NCBI GenBank assembly: GCA_018713435.1
Contig: DVOS01000042.1
Location: 1 to 56,456, forward strand
DNA: 56,456 bases
Reading direction: 5' to 3'
DNA from: Candidatus Merdiplasma excrementigallinarum
GTDB lineage: Bacteria > Bacillota > Clostridia > Lachnospirales > Lachnospiraceae
This document shows positions 8,173-15,977 of this stretch, one piece after another. The position numbers and the translations under genes were made by a program. Numbering within the stretch: the stretch's first letter is position 1; every line of letters starts with the position of its first letter. Under the pieces are notes generated by a model that saw only the letters and a list, made by a program, of their open reading frames with translations, did no database searches and was not told the origin of the DNA.

Positions 8173-9213
8173 ATGAAAAAAAGCAGCTTTTGGGCGGCCG
8201 TTTTCCCTGCGGCCCTGGGAGTCCTTCTTCTGGCAGGCTGCGGCGGGCCAAACCGCCGGATTCCCAACCGGATACAGGTGGGCGTGGCCTGCTACAATCA
8301 GAGCGATACCTTTATCAGCGAACTGATGGACTCTTTTAAACACCAGCTGACAGCGTTTGAAAGGGAGGGGCTGACTGCCACGGTGACTCTGAAGGACGCG
8401 GCAGGACTGCAGAGGATCCAGAACGACCAGGTCAGGGAACTGCTGGATGAGGGATGCAATATACTGTGCGTCAATCTGGTGGACCGGACCGACCCATCGG
8501 AAATCATCGATCTTGCCAGAGAGAATGATGTGTCCATTATTTTCTTCAACCGAGAACCGGTGCACGAGGATATGATGCAGTGGAGCGAGCTCTACTATGT
8601 GGGGGCTGACGCCCAGCAGTCCGGCGTCATGCAGGGAGAGCTGGCGGCGGAAGCCATACACGCGGATCCCAGGATTGACCGGAACCGGGACGGGAAAATT
8701 CAGTATGTAGTGCTGGAAGGCGAGGCCGGGCACCAGGACGCCATTATCCGCACGGAGAGGGTGGCGGATACCCTGAAAAACGAAGGGATCGAACTGGAGA
8801 AGCTGGGGAGCGGAGTGGCAAACTGGAACAGGGCCCAGGCGGAAAACCGCATGACCCAGATGATCGGACAGTACCACAACCAGATTGAGCTGGTGCTGGC
8901 AAACAATGACGATATGGCTCTGGGGGCCATTGACGCCTATGAGAAATTGAACATTACGGAAACCACCTGCCCGGTATTTTTCGGGATCGACGGCACCAGC
9001 GGAGGGCTGCAGGCCGTAAAAGAGGGAAAAATGGCGGGAACCGTGTACAATGACAAGGAAGGACAGGCAGGGGCCATGGCCCGTCTGGCGGCAGCCCTGG
9101 TGACGGGAGAGGGGCTGGAGGAGATTTCCTTTGACAGCGAACGGTGCATTTACCTGCCCTATCAGAAAATTGACGGAGAAAATGTCCAGGAGTTTCTCGG
9201 AGATAAACATTGA
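8173..9213 (+). CDS. Galactose-binding lipoprotein, MglB family
   Basis: This is a 346-residue secreted lipoprotein. The signal peptide ends in a clear lipobox (LLLAG-C, with Cys near residue 23), so the mature protein is lipid-anchored. The mature part follows MglB along its whole length: GVACYNQSDTF, CVNLVDRTDP, IIFFNREPV, YYVGADAQQSG, a D-R-N-R-D-G-K-I-Q calcium-loop-like segment, LEGEAGHQDAIIRT, ANNDDMALGAI and GIDGTSGGLQAVKEG. It binds galactose or glucose in E. coli relatives. Here it stands after the sensor genes rather than with the transporter. It could feed the upstream MglAC transporter or act as a second ligand presenter. The next gene, coaBC, begins 14 bp after its stop but is functionally unrelated. 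Confidence 0.85.
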   Translation: MKKSSFWAAVFPAALGVLLLAGCGGPNRRIPNRIQVGVACYNQSDTFISELMDSFKHQLTAFEREGLTATVTLKDAAGLQRIQNDQVRELLDEGCNILCVNLVDRTDPSEIIDLARENDVSIIFFNREPVHEDMMQWSELYYVGADAQQSGVMQGELAAEAIHADPRIDRNRDGKIQYVVLEGEAGHQDAIIRTERVADTLKNEGIELEKLGSGVANWNRAQAENRMTQMIGQYHNQIELVLANNDDMALGAIDAYEKLNITETTCPVFFGIDGTSGGLQAVKEGKMAGTVYNDKEGQAGAMARLAAALVTGEGLEEISFDSERCIYLPYQKIDGENVQEFLGDKH

Positions 9214-9227
9214 GGAGGGAAGAAAAC

Positions 9228-10442
9228 ATGCTGGCGGGAAAAACAGTGATTTTGGGAGTGAGCGGCAGCATCGCCGCCTACAAGGCGGCCAATCTGGCCA
9301 GCCTTCTGATGAAGCAGCATGCAAACGTGCAGGTGATCATGACAAAGAACGGGACGAATTTTATCAATCCCATTACCTTTGAAAGCCTGACGGGAAGAAA
9401 ATGTCTGACGGATACTTTTGACCGGAACTTTGAATTTAAGATCGAGCATGTGGCGCTGGCGAAAGAGGCGGATCTGGTGATTGTGGCGCCGGGTACGGCC
9501 AATGTGATGGCGAAGCTGGCCCACGGCCTGGCGGATGACATGCTCACCACCACGGTGCTGGCCTGTACCTGCCCCAAGATTATGGCGCCGGCCATGAATA
9601 CCCGTATGTATGAAAATCCGGTGACCCAGAATAACCGGAAGATACTGGAACAGTACGGATGGACGTTTGTGGAGCCGGAAGTGGGGCTGCTGGCCTGCGG
9701 GGACGTAGGGAGAGGAAAGTTTCCGGATGAGCACCTGATTCTGGAGGCGGCGCTGCGGGCCGCAACCTTTCCCAAAGACCTGGAAGGAAAACGGATCCTG
9801 GTTACGGCGGGCCCCACCCGGGAGGCCATTGACCCGGTCCGGTTTATCACCAACCATTCCTCCGGGAAGATGGGATACGCCATTGCCCGCATGGCCATGC
9901 TGCGGGGAGCCCGGGTGACGCTGGTCACCGGCCCCACTGCCCTGACGCCTCCTCCTTTCCTGGAGACGGTTCCCGTAACAGACGCCCGCTCTCTCTTTCG
10001 GGAGGTGACAGAACGGGCGGCCGACCAGGATATAATCATCAAGGCGGCGGCGGTGGCGGATTACCGGCCGGCAGAGGTTTCCGCGGAAAAGGTGAAAAAG
10101 TCGGACGAAGATCTTTTCCTGGCCCTTGAGCGGACGGAAGATACCCTTCAGTATCTGGGAGACCACAAACGCCCGGGACAGCTGCTGTGCGGGTTTGCCA
10201 TGGAAACCTCCCGGATGGAGGAGCGGGCCAGGCAGAAGCTGGAGAAAAAGAATCTGGATCTGATCGCGGCCAACAATGTGAAGGTGGCCGGGGCAGGTTT
10301 TGGCACGGATACCAATGTGGTGACGCTGATAGACAGAAAACAGACCAGCCGGCTGGAACTTTTAAGCAAGGAGGAAGTTGCCATGCGGATACTGGACCGG
10401 CTGCTGGAGATTGAAAGAGAACAGAAGGAGACAGAAAAATGA
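9228..10442 (+). CDS. coaBC: Bifunctional phosphopantothenoylcysteine decarboxylase / phosphopantothenate-cysteine ligase
   Basis: This 404-residue enzyme carries out two steps of coenzyme A synthesis: joining 4'-phosphopantothenate to cysteine and decarboxylating the product. The N-terminal CoaC flavoprotein domain has [27 protein letters not shown] and the [12 protein letters not shown] motif. The central C-G-D-V-G-R-G-K-F segment carries the catalytic Cys region. The C-terminal CoaB domain begins at [17 protein letters not shown] and has [15 protein letters not shown] at 9228 is used because AGGAGG at 9213-9218 lies 9 nt before it; an in-frame ATG at 9210 lies before this site. The stop overlaps the next small gene by ATGA. 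Confidence 0.96.
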   Translation: MLAGKTVILGVSGSIAAYKAANLASLLMKQHANVQVIMTKNGTNFINPITFESLTGRKCLTDTFDRNFEFKIEHVALAKEADLVIVAPGTANVMAKLAHGLADDMLTTTVLACTCPKIMAPAMNTRMYENPVTQNNRKILEQYGWTFVEPEVGLLACGDVGRGKFPDEHLILEAALRAATFPKDLEGKRILVTAGPTREAIDPVRFITNHSSGKMGYAIARMAMLRGARVTLVTGPTALTPPPFLETVPVTDARSLFREVTERAADQDIIIKAAAVADYRPAEVSAEKVKKSDEDLFLALERTEDTLQYLGDHKRPGQLLCGFAMETSRMEERARQKLEKKNLDLIAANNVKVAGAGFGTDTNVVTLIDRKQTSRLELLSKEEVAMRILDRLLEIEREQKETEK

Positions 10443-10666
10443 AAAGCTACGAGACGGTCTGGGAGATTTTTAACCTGTGCGCCAACAATCAGATGCGGGA
10501 TGTTTTTATTGATGAGATTGAGACGGATGACACGGACGCTTATGTGAGAAATAAATTCAAAGATAAACAGATTACGTTTGAAAAAACCGTTCTGGAAAAC
10601 GGAACGATTATCTACGATATCAATGCCTCCGGGATAAAAGAGAGGCTTTCCTTTACGGAAATTTAG
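10439..10666 (+). CDS. Small conserved-looking protein of unknown function, coupled to coaBC
   Basis: A 75-residue acidic protein starts within the coaBC stop codon (ATGA at 10439-10442), which supports real translation. It has no membrane segment, signal peptide or recognisable motif. The sequence alternates short amphipathic stretches (SYETVWEIFNLCANNQMRDVF, then ITFEKTVLENGTIIYDINASG), suggesting a small alpha/beta fold. I do not recognise the family. Context (CoA synthesis before, MoxR/VWA after) does not settle a role. Confidence 0.65.
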   Translation: MKSYETVWEIFNLCANNQMRDVFIDEIETDDTDAYVRNKFKDKQITFEKTVLENGTIIYDINASGIKERLSFTEI

Positions 10667-10707
10667 ACCATTCAGAAGGAAAAACGGAACAGAACAGGAG
10701 AAAGAAC

Positions 10708-11628
10708 ATGACAGAGGAATTGATGAAATGCCTGGAAGAACAGCAGGTGGACGCCGGGCTTCTGAAAGAGATCCGAAAATTCAGGGACCGGTATCCGGTG
10801 GCGCGGGAGACCGCGAATCGGATCGTACCGCCCCTGATTCCTTTTTTCGGGAAAGAGATATTTGAGATGGCAGCCTACGGGCTTCTGGAGGGAGAAAATA
10901 TTCTGCTGACGGGAACCAAGGCCACGGGGAAAAATGTGCTGGCAGAGAATCTGGCCTATCTGTTCGGACGGCCCCTGTACAATATTTCTTTCCATGTCAA
11001 TACGGACAGCAGCACCCTGATCGGCACGGATACCTTCCGCAACAACGAGGTGACGCTGCGGACGGGACCGGTGTATGAGTGCGCAGTGAACGGAGGCTTT
11101 GCGGTGCTGGACGAGGTGAATATGGCCAAAAACGACGCGGTGTCTGTCCTGCACGCCTCCCTGGATTACCGGCGGGTAATTGATGTGCCCGGGTATGACA
11201 AGATCGAACTGCATGAGGCGGCCCGGTTTATCGGCACCATGAACTACGGGTACGCGGGGACGCGGGAACTGAACGAGGCGCTGGTTTCCCGCTTCCTTGT
11301 GATCGATATGCCGCCGGCGGATGAGACCACTCTGGAACATGTGCTTCGGCAGATGTTCCCGGATATTAAGCCGGAAGGCCTGGAGCAGATGTGCGGCCTT
11401 TTCCTGGATCTGCAGACCAAAGCAGCTAACCATGAGATTTCCACAAAACCGCTGGATATGAGGGGCCTCATCGGAGCCTTAAAGACGATACGGGCCGGAC
11501 TTTCCCCCAGACAGGCCGTCCGCATGGGGATTGTGAACAAGAGCTTTGATCTGTTTGAGCGGGAACTGGTGGAGGATATTGTGATGACAAGAATTCCGTC
11601 CGACTGGACTCCCGGGCAGATTTTCTGA
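10708..11628 (+). CDS. MoxR/CbbQ-type AAA+ ATPase
   Basis: This 306-residue AAA+ ATPase is of the MoxR/CbbQ/NorQ group, which work with VWA-domain partners as chaperones that insert or remodel cofactors in metalloenzymes or other targets. Visible motifs are a Walker A-like GTKATGKN near residues 71-78, Walker B FAVLDEVNMA, sensor/arginine-finger region ALVSRFLVIDMP, and a C-terminal lid with DMRGLIGALKTIRAGLSP. The Walker A is unusual: after the conserved Lys there is Asn where Thr or Ser normally binds magnesium. The downstream gene 20 bp away encodes the expected VWA partner, so the two form an operon. The client protein is unknown. The specific CbbQ/NorQ assignment is less sure than the MoxR superfamily one. 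Confidence 0.85.
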   Translation: MTEELMKCLEEQQVDAGLLKEIRKFRDRYPVARETANRIVPPLIPFFGKEIFEMAAYGLLEGENILLTGTKATGKNVLAENLAYLFGRPLYNISFHVNTDSSTLIGTDTFRNNEVTLRTGPVYECAVNGGFAVLDEVNMAKNDAVSVLHASLDYRRVIDVPGYDKIELHEAARFIGTMNYGYAGTRELNEALVSRFLVIDMPPADETTLEHVLRQMFPDIKPEGLEQMCGLFLDLQTKAANHEISTKPLDMRGLIGALKTIRAGLSPRQAVRMGIVNKSFDLFERELVEDIVMTRIPSDWTPGQIF

Positions 11629-11647
11629 CCGGGTTTGGGAGAAGCAT

Positions 11648-13525
11648 ATGGAGCAGGATGAACTGAGAAAAAATTTGTGGGAGCAGAGACAGGAGGGCGG
11701 GGACGGCCCGGCAGGGAGCGAAACGAATCCGGCCGTTGTATTTGCCGGGGAGGAGCTGGAAGAGGAAGATTCGCTGGAGATCCAGACCCGGATGAAGAAC
11801 CTGATGTGGACGGTCAGCGGGGATTACAGGCTGGATACGAAGCTGGATCTGCAGTCTTTCCGGGAGTCCCGCTATGTGTCCATGTATGACGCCATTAAGC
11901 AGGGAGCCTTTGCCCGCTTTTTTGACAAGGACGCGTTTGCTCTCTACCTGGTGAAAAAGGTTTATTACGGCGCGGATGAAATGCCGCTGATGAGCCTGGC
12001 CCAGCTGTGTGTGGACGCGGCCGCCTATCCGAAAGTCCTGCCGGAACGGCCGGGAGTAAGAGAGATCCGGCAGAAGTCTTTTGAGTATCTGCTGGACCAT
12101 AAATTCAGCAGGCTGTGCGCCAACCTGCCGGGGAAAATCAAACTGGCCCTGATGCGGGGCGCCGTAAGCGGGGACTGGAACTGCGAAAAGCGGATCCGGG
12201 AGCCTCTGGAAATGATCCGGGCCCTGGAGCAGTCCTCCGATACCATGGAACTGATCCGGACGGTGGATCGACTGTATAACCGAATGATCGATCCCTCCTT
12301 TGAAAAACAACATGGGGATCTGGAAAAAATACTGGCTGTGTCTCTGGAGGAACTGCAGGAATTTAACTGGAAAAATTTCCTGGAGGAGGAAGCGCTGGAG
12401 AATGTGCTGGAGCAGTATGTGAGCCGGATGGAGCAGCAGATGACCTCCTTTGAAACCCTGGAAGATCAGAAGGAAGAGCAGGAAAAGAGAGGAACAGCCA
12501 GGCGGGTTGTGGTGCTGGACGAGGAGGCTGTGAAGAAGGTTTACAGCTATGTGGAGAAAAGCTTCGGCAGGACCTATCTGACGGAGAGGGAGCAGAAGCA
12601 GCTCAACTACCGCCTGTGCAGGGGAGCCCACCGGGACTGCAGCCTGCACTACACGGAAGGGATTCTGGCCAGCCCGGTGATGATGAACGCCCAGTATGTA
12701 AACGCCCGCAAACAGATGCAGAATAACAGGAGACTGTTTCTAAACAGCCAGAACCTGATTAAAAGAAACGTGGAGGCTATGACCCAGTTTCTTCGCCGGT
12801 CCCTGAATCGCAGAACGGAGCCGGATGTGCTCCCCTCCTATTACGGCGTGATTCAGCCCAGAAAGCTGTGGCGGGTGGGCCGGACAGACCCGGGCAGGCT
12901 GTTTTGCCGCAGCACAAAACAGAACAGCACCCGGTTCGCGGTGGAGATCCTTATGGACGCCAGCGGTTCCCAGCGGGAGCGGCAGGGGCAGGTGGCTCTG
13001 CAGGCGTACATGATCAGCGAATCCCTCAGCAATGTGGGCATCCCCCATCAGATTATGAGCTTCTGCACCTTCTGGGATTATACGGTGATGCAGCGGTTCA
13101 GGGATTATGAGGATCCCAGAGAAAAAAACAAAGATGTTTTCCGCTATATAACCTCCTCCAATAACCGGGACGGCCTGGCCATCCGGGCGGCAGGGGACTC
13201 CCTGCTGGGCCGTGATGAGGAAAACCGGATCCTGATTGTGCTCAGCGACGGACGGCCCAACGACGTGATTGTAAACCGGCCGGGGAGCAGAAATCCCAAA
13301 CCTTACTGCGGGGAGTACGGCGTGCAGGATACGGCCTGGGAGGTGCGCTCTCTGCGGGGAAACGGAATCTTTGTGCTGGGGGTGTTTACGGGAGATGAAA
13401 AGGACCTGGCGGCAGAGAAGATCATATTCGGAAAGGATTTCGCCTATATCCGGGATATCCGGAATTTCTCCCGGGTAGTCAGCGGGTATCTGCAGAGGCT
13501 GCTGGAGCAGGATCTGGAGGAGTAG
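11648..13525 (+). CDS. VWA-domain protein, NorD/CbbO-like partner of the MoxR ATPase
   Basis: This 625-residue soluble protein has a C-terminal von Willebrand A domain (~residues 425-620). Its metal-site motif is DASGS, followed by conserved NNRDGLAIRAAG and VLSDGRPND, the last two characteristic of NorD/CbbO. The N-terminal ~400 residues are helical and charged, with no motif I recognise, including an E-E-L-E-E-E-D acidic stretch near residue 40. NorD and CbbO act with their cognate AAA+ ATPase to activate an enzyme. No NO reductase or RubisCO gene is nearby, so the client here is unknown. It starts 20 bp after the ATPase gene. Confidence 0.85.
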   Translation: MEQDELRKNLWEQRQEGGDGPAGSETNPAVVFAGEELEEEDSLEIQTRMKNLMWTVSGDYRLDTKLDLQSFRESRYVSMYDAIKQGAFARFFDKDAFALYLVKKVYYGADEMPLMSLAQLCVDAAAYPKVLPERPGVREIRQKSFEYLLDHKFSRLCANLPGKIKLALMRGAVSGDWNCEKRIREPLEMIRALEQSSDTMELIRTVDRLYNRMIDPSFEKQHGDLEKILAVSLEELQEFNWKNFLEEEALENVLEQYVSRMEQQMTSFETLEDQKEEQEKRGTARRVVVLDEEAVKKVYSYVEKSFGRTYLTEREQKQLNYRLCRGAHRDCSLHYTEGILASPVMMNAQYVNARKQMQNNRRLFLNSQNLIKRNVEAMTQFLRRSLNRRTEPDVLPSYYGVIQPRKLWRVGRTDPGRLFCRSTKQNSTRFAVEILMDASGSQRERQGQVALQAYMISESLSNVGIPHQIMSFCTFWDYTVMQRFRDYEDPREKNKDVFRYITSSNNRDGLAIRAAGDSLLGRDEENRILIVLSDGRPNDVIVNRPGSRNPKPYCGEYGVQDTAWEVRSLRGNGIFVLGVFTGDEKDLAAEKIIFGKDFAYIRDIRNFSRVVSGYLQRLLEQDLEE

Positions 13526-13531
13526 CGGGCC

Positions 13532-13560
13532 TTGCTTTTTTTGCCGGAAAGGGATAGAAT
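13532..13560 (+). promoter_or_regulatory. Promoter upstream of the Mrp-like gene
   Basis: TTGCTT (13532-13537), 17 nt, TAGAAT (13555-13560), lying 51 bp before the start codon. Confidence 0.55.
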
Positions 13561-13611
13561 AGGCGGGAACGGATACGATAACCATCGTAAGATTTAGGAG
13601 GAATAGAGATT

Positions 13612-14451
13612 ATGGCTGAGAGAAGCTGCAGCAATTCATCATGTTCCAAAGAAAGCTGTGAGGGATGCCCCAGCGCGGCTAAGCCCCAGAGCTTTCAGGT
13701 GGAACCCAACGCCTACACCCAGGTGAAGCATGTGATCGGCGTGGTCAGCGGCAAGGGGGGCGTGGGAAAATCCATGGTAACCGCTTCCCTGGCAAACCTT
13801 CTGGCAGAGAAGGGATACCGGGTGGGGATTCTGGACGCGGATATCACCGGTCCTTCCATTCCCAAAATGTATGGCCTTACCGGCCCGGCCCAGGCTTCTG
13901 AGGAAGGAATCCTGCCGGAGCTGGCGGGAAATGATGTGAAGGTGATGTCCCTGAACCTGCTGATGCCGGATCCGGAGCAGGCGGTGATCTGGAGAGGGCC
14001 TGTGATTGCCAACATGGTAAAACAGTTCTGGTCGGATGTAATCTGGGGCGAACTGGACTTTCTGCTGGTGGATATGCCTCCCGGAACGGGAGACGTGCCC
14101 CTGACCGTTTTCCAGTCCCTTCCGGTGGAGGGCATTATGGTGGTGACTTCTCCCCAGGAACTGGTGCAGATGATTGTGAAAAAAGCCTACAATATGGCGA
14201 AGACCATGAACATCCCCGTGCTGGGCGTGATCGAAAACTACAGCTACATGAAGTGTCCCCACTGCGGCGAGGAGATTAAGGTGTTCGGAGAGAGCCATGT
14301 GGAGGAGGCAGCCGGTGAACTGGGAATTGCCCTGGCCGGCCGGATGCCCATTGACCCGTCCCTGGCCCAGGCGGCGGACGCGGGGAAATTCGCGGAAGTC
14401 TCCAATCCCTATCTGCATGAGGCATACGAGATACTGCGGAACCTGAAATAA
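13612..14451 (+). CDS. Mrp/Nbp35-family iron-sulfur carrier ATPase
   Basis: A 279-residue P-loop ATPase of the Mrp/ApbC family, which bind and hand over Fe-S clusters to target apoproteins. The deviant Walker A is GKGGVGKSM, followed by ILDADITGPSIPKMYG and LLVDMPPGTGDVPLTV, all family hallmarks. The C-terminal CPHC pair (YMKCPHCGEEI) is the cluster-bridging site of the dimer. The N-terminus carries four cysteines at residues 6, 11, 16 and 19 (C-x4-C-x4-C-x2-C), recalling but not identical to the N-terminal ferredoxin-like cluster of Nbp35. ATG is preceded by AGGAGG. A large hairpin element follows its stop. Confidence 0.92.
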   Translation: MAERSCSNSSCSKESCEGCPSAAKPQSFQVEPNAYTQVKHVIGVVSGKGGVGKSMVTASLANLLAEKGYRVGILDADITGPSIPKMYGLTGPAQASEEGILPELAGNDVKVMSLNLLMPDPEQAVIWRGPVIANMVKQFWSDVIWGELDFLLVDMPPGTGDVPLTVFQSLPVEGIMVVTSPQELVQMIVKKAYNMAKTMNIPVLGVIENYSYMKCPHCGEEIKVFGESHVEEAAGELGIALAGRMPIDPSLAQAADAGKFAEVSNPYLHEAYEILRNLK

Positions 14452-14452
14452 T

Positions 14453-14635
14453 AAAAAGGGAATGTTGTAAAAAGATTTCATTGTTTTCGGTACATCCAGG
14501 TGTACACATGTCCGAGACAGATGTTCCGTACCAGGCGGAAAGTTCCGACTGGTACGGACAGATGTCGAAAGGACAAGGTGAACACCGGATGTACCGAAAG
14601 CAAATGTACTCCTTTTTTGCAGCATTCCCTTTTTT
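14453..14635. repeat. ~183-bp imperfect inverted-repeat (hairpin) element between convergent genes
   Basis: The two halves are long imperfect inverted repeats. The outer ends AAAAAGGGAATGTTGTAAAAAG and CTTTTTTGCAGCATTCCCTTTTT pair. Next, CGGTACATCCAGGTGT (from 14488) pairs with the segment ending GGATGTACCG (to 14595). The apex CCGTACCAG (14526-14534) pairs with CTGGTACGG (14549-14557), and CGGAA with TTCCG inside it. The T-run at 14630-14635, and the A-run at 14453-14457 on the other strand, let it act as a terminator both ways. Its length far exceeds an ordinary terminator, so a MITE, REPIN-like element or structured RNA is possible. Confidence 0.85.
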
Positions 14636-14638
14636 CGG

Positions 14639-15775
14639 TTATTTTTTGTAGATACAGATCTTGGCCCCGGGCTGCGCCGCACGGATAATCTTCAGCATGT
14701 TTTTCTGGCTGACGGCGATGCAGCCGGCTGTATAGGGATTGGAGCCGGTGCAGTGCAGGAAGATGGCGGAGCCTTTTCCGTACACATTGTTTTTATTATA
14801 ATCTGTAAACATACCGTAGTTGTAATGGGGCACATAATCAATCAGATGCTCGCCGCTGCAGCTGTGGGGGTGTTTGCGGATATCCACCAGCTGATTGTAG
14901 TACCGGGAATCGCCGCACCAGTAGAGACTGGAATTTACTTTTACATAATCCGTTTTGGCGCCCGGATTGCTTTTAATGCCAAAGGAAGCCGTCAGATTAA
15001 AAGTACCGGTGGGGGTTTTTCCGTCCCCCTCTTTCTTTTTGCCGATTCCGTTATAGCCCACATAGCCGGTGCAGCTGAGAAGCCGTTTCCAGCTGCCGTT
15101 CTTTTTCTGATAAAGCAAGACCTGAGCCCGGCTGCCGCCGGTATATTTTACGAAGACCAGCTGTCTGACGGACTCCTGCTTCTGATATTTTGTCAGAAGC
15201 CTGCTCCAGCGGTCTGCCTTCACCGTCACGGCGCATTTCAGGGTGCTCTGCCCGATTTTGGCGGTGATGGTGGCCTTCCCCGCTTTTTGGGCTGTGACCT
15301 TTCCGTTTTTATTTACGGAAGCAACCCCGGGATTGCTGCTGCTCCAGGTGACCTTTTGGGAGGTGTTTTTTACCTTCAGACTGCAGGTATCATAGGGGGA
15401 CAGGGTGACCTTTTTCGTATTCAGGGACGCCGCAATCACCTTTACCCGGCAGGTATCTTTCTTTTTCCCTCTGCTTACCGTGATAACGGCAGTGCCGCTG
15501 TTTCTGGCGGTAATCTTTCCGCTGCCGTTTACTTTCGCCACCGAGGGGTTGGTGCTTTTCCATTTGATTTTTTTTCCGGCAGGTCCGCCGGAGGCTTTCA
15601 GCTTATAAGTATTTCCCCGGATCAGCGTGATCTTGGACTTGTTCAGGGAAAGCGCTTTGGTGTCTTTTGCCGGAGTCTGGCCGGCCCACAGGACGGCTGT
15701 CAGCAGCAGAAGCAGCATAAAAACAGGAAGTTTCTTTTTGAAGCCCGTTTTCCGGGCTGTTTTTTTATGGTTCAT
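14639..15775 (-). CDS. Secreted L,D-transpeptidase with two bacterial Ig-like domains
   Basis: This 378-residue exported protein probably cross-links or modifies peptidoglycan. After a basic N-terminus there is a hydrophobic signal or anchor segment (LPVFMLLLLLTAVLWAG). Two Big_2 immunoglobulin-like repeats follow (KWKSTNPSVAKVNGSGKITA and TWSSSNPGVASVNKNGKVTA). The C-terminal ~170 residues are a YkuD domain with GDGKTPTGTF and the catalytic motif S-A-I-F-L-H-C ... YTAGCIAVS, in which His and the second Cys are the active-site residues. The Big_2 part likely spans or binds the wall. The gene faces away from the radical SAM gene and shares a ~200-bp intergenic region with it. Its ribosome site is AAAGGAAAGAG. 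Confidence 0.9.
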   Translation of the reverse strand: MNHKKTARKTGFKKKLPVFMLLLLLTAVLWAGQTPAKDTKALSLNKSKITLIRGNTYKLKASGGPAGKKIKWKSTNPSVAKVNGSGKITARNSGTAVITVSRGKKKDTCRVKVIAASLNTKKVTLSPYDTCSLKVKNTSQKVTWSSSNPGVASVNKNGKVTAQKAGKATITAKIGQSTLKCAVTVKADRWSRLLTKYQKQESVRQLVFVKYTGGSRAQVLLYQKKNGSWKRLLSCTGYVGYNGIGKKKEGDGKTPTGTFNLTASFGIKSNPGAKTDYVKVNSSLYWCGDSRYYNQLVDIRKHPHSCSGEHLIDYVPHYNYGMFTDYNKNNVYGKGSAIFLHCTGSNPYTAGCIAVSQKNMLKIIRAAQPGAKICIYKK

Positions 15776-15895
15776 ATCGGATTCTCTCTTTCCTTTGCAG
15801 CTGATCTCTGGAAAAGATCCCTGCGGTTTATCAGTATAATATCATACTGGAGGCCAAATAGCTATCCCCGACAGCCGGCATTTTCATCTCGGGGC

Positions 15896-15924
15896 TTGAC
15901 AGACAGACGAAACAGGTATATCCT
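15896..15924 (+). promoter_or_regulatory. Promoter of the radical SAM/DUF4130 operon
   Basis: TTGACA (15896-15901), exactly 17 nt, TATCCT (15919-15924). The predicted transcription start (~15931) coincides with the LexA box that follows. Confidence 0.75.
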
Positions 15925-15930
15925 GATGAT

Positions 15931-15944
15931 AGAACATATGTTCG
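15931..15944 (+). promoter_or_regulatory. LexA (DinR) SOS box
   Basis: AGAACATATGTTCG contains the perfect palindrome GAACATATGTTC and fits the Gram-positive LexA consensus CGAACRNRYGTTYC in all but the outer positions. It lies just downstream of the -10 element, where a bound repressor would block transcription. This predicts induction by DNA damage. Confidence 0.85.
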
Positions 15945-15977
15945 AATAAAGCGGGATGCCGTTTGCGGGGGTTGGGG

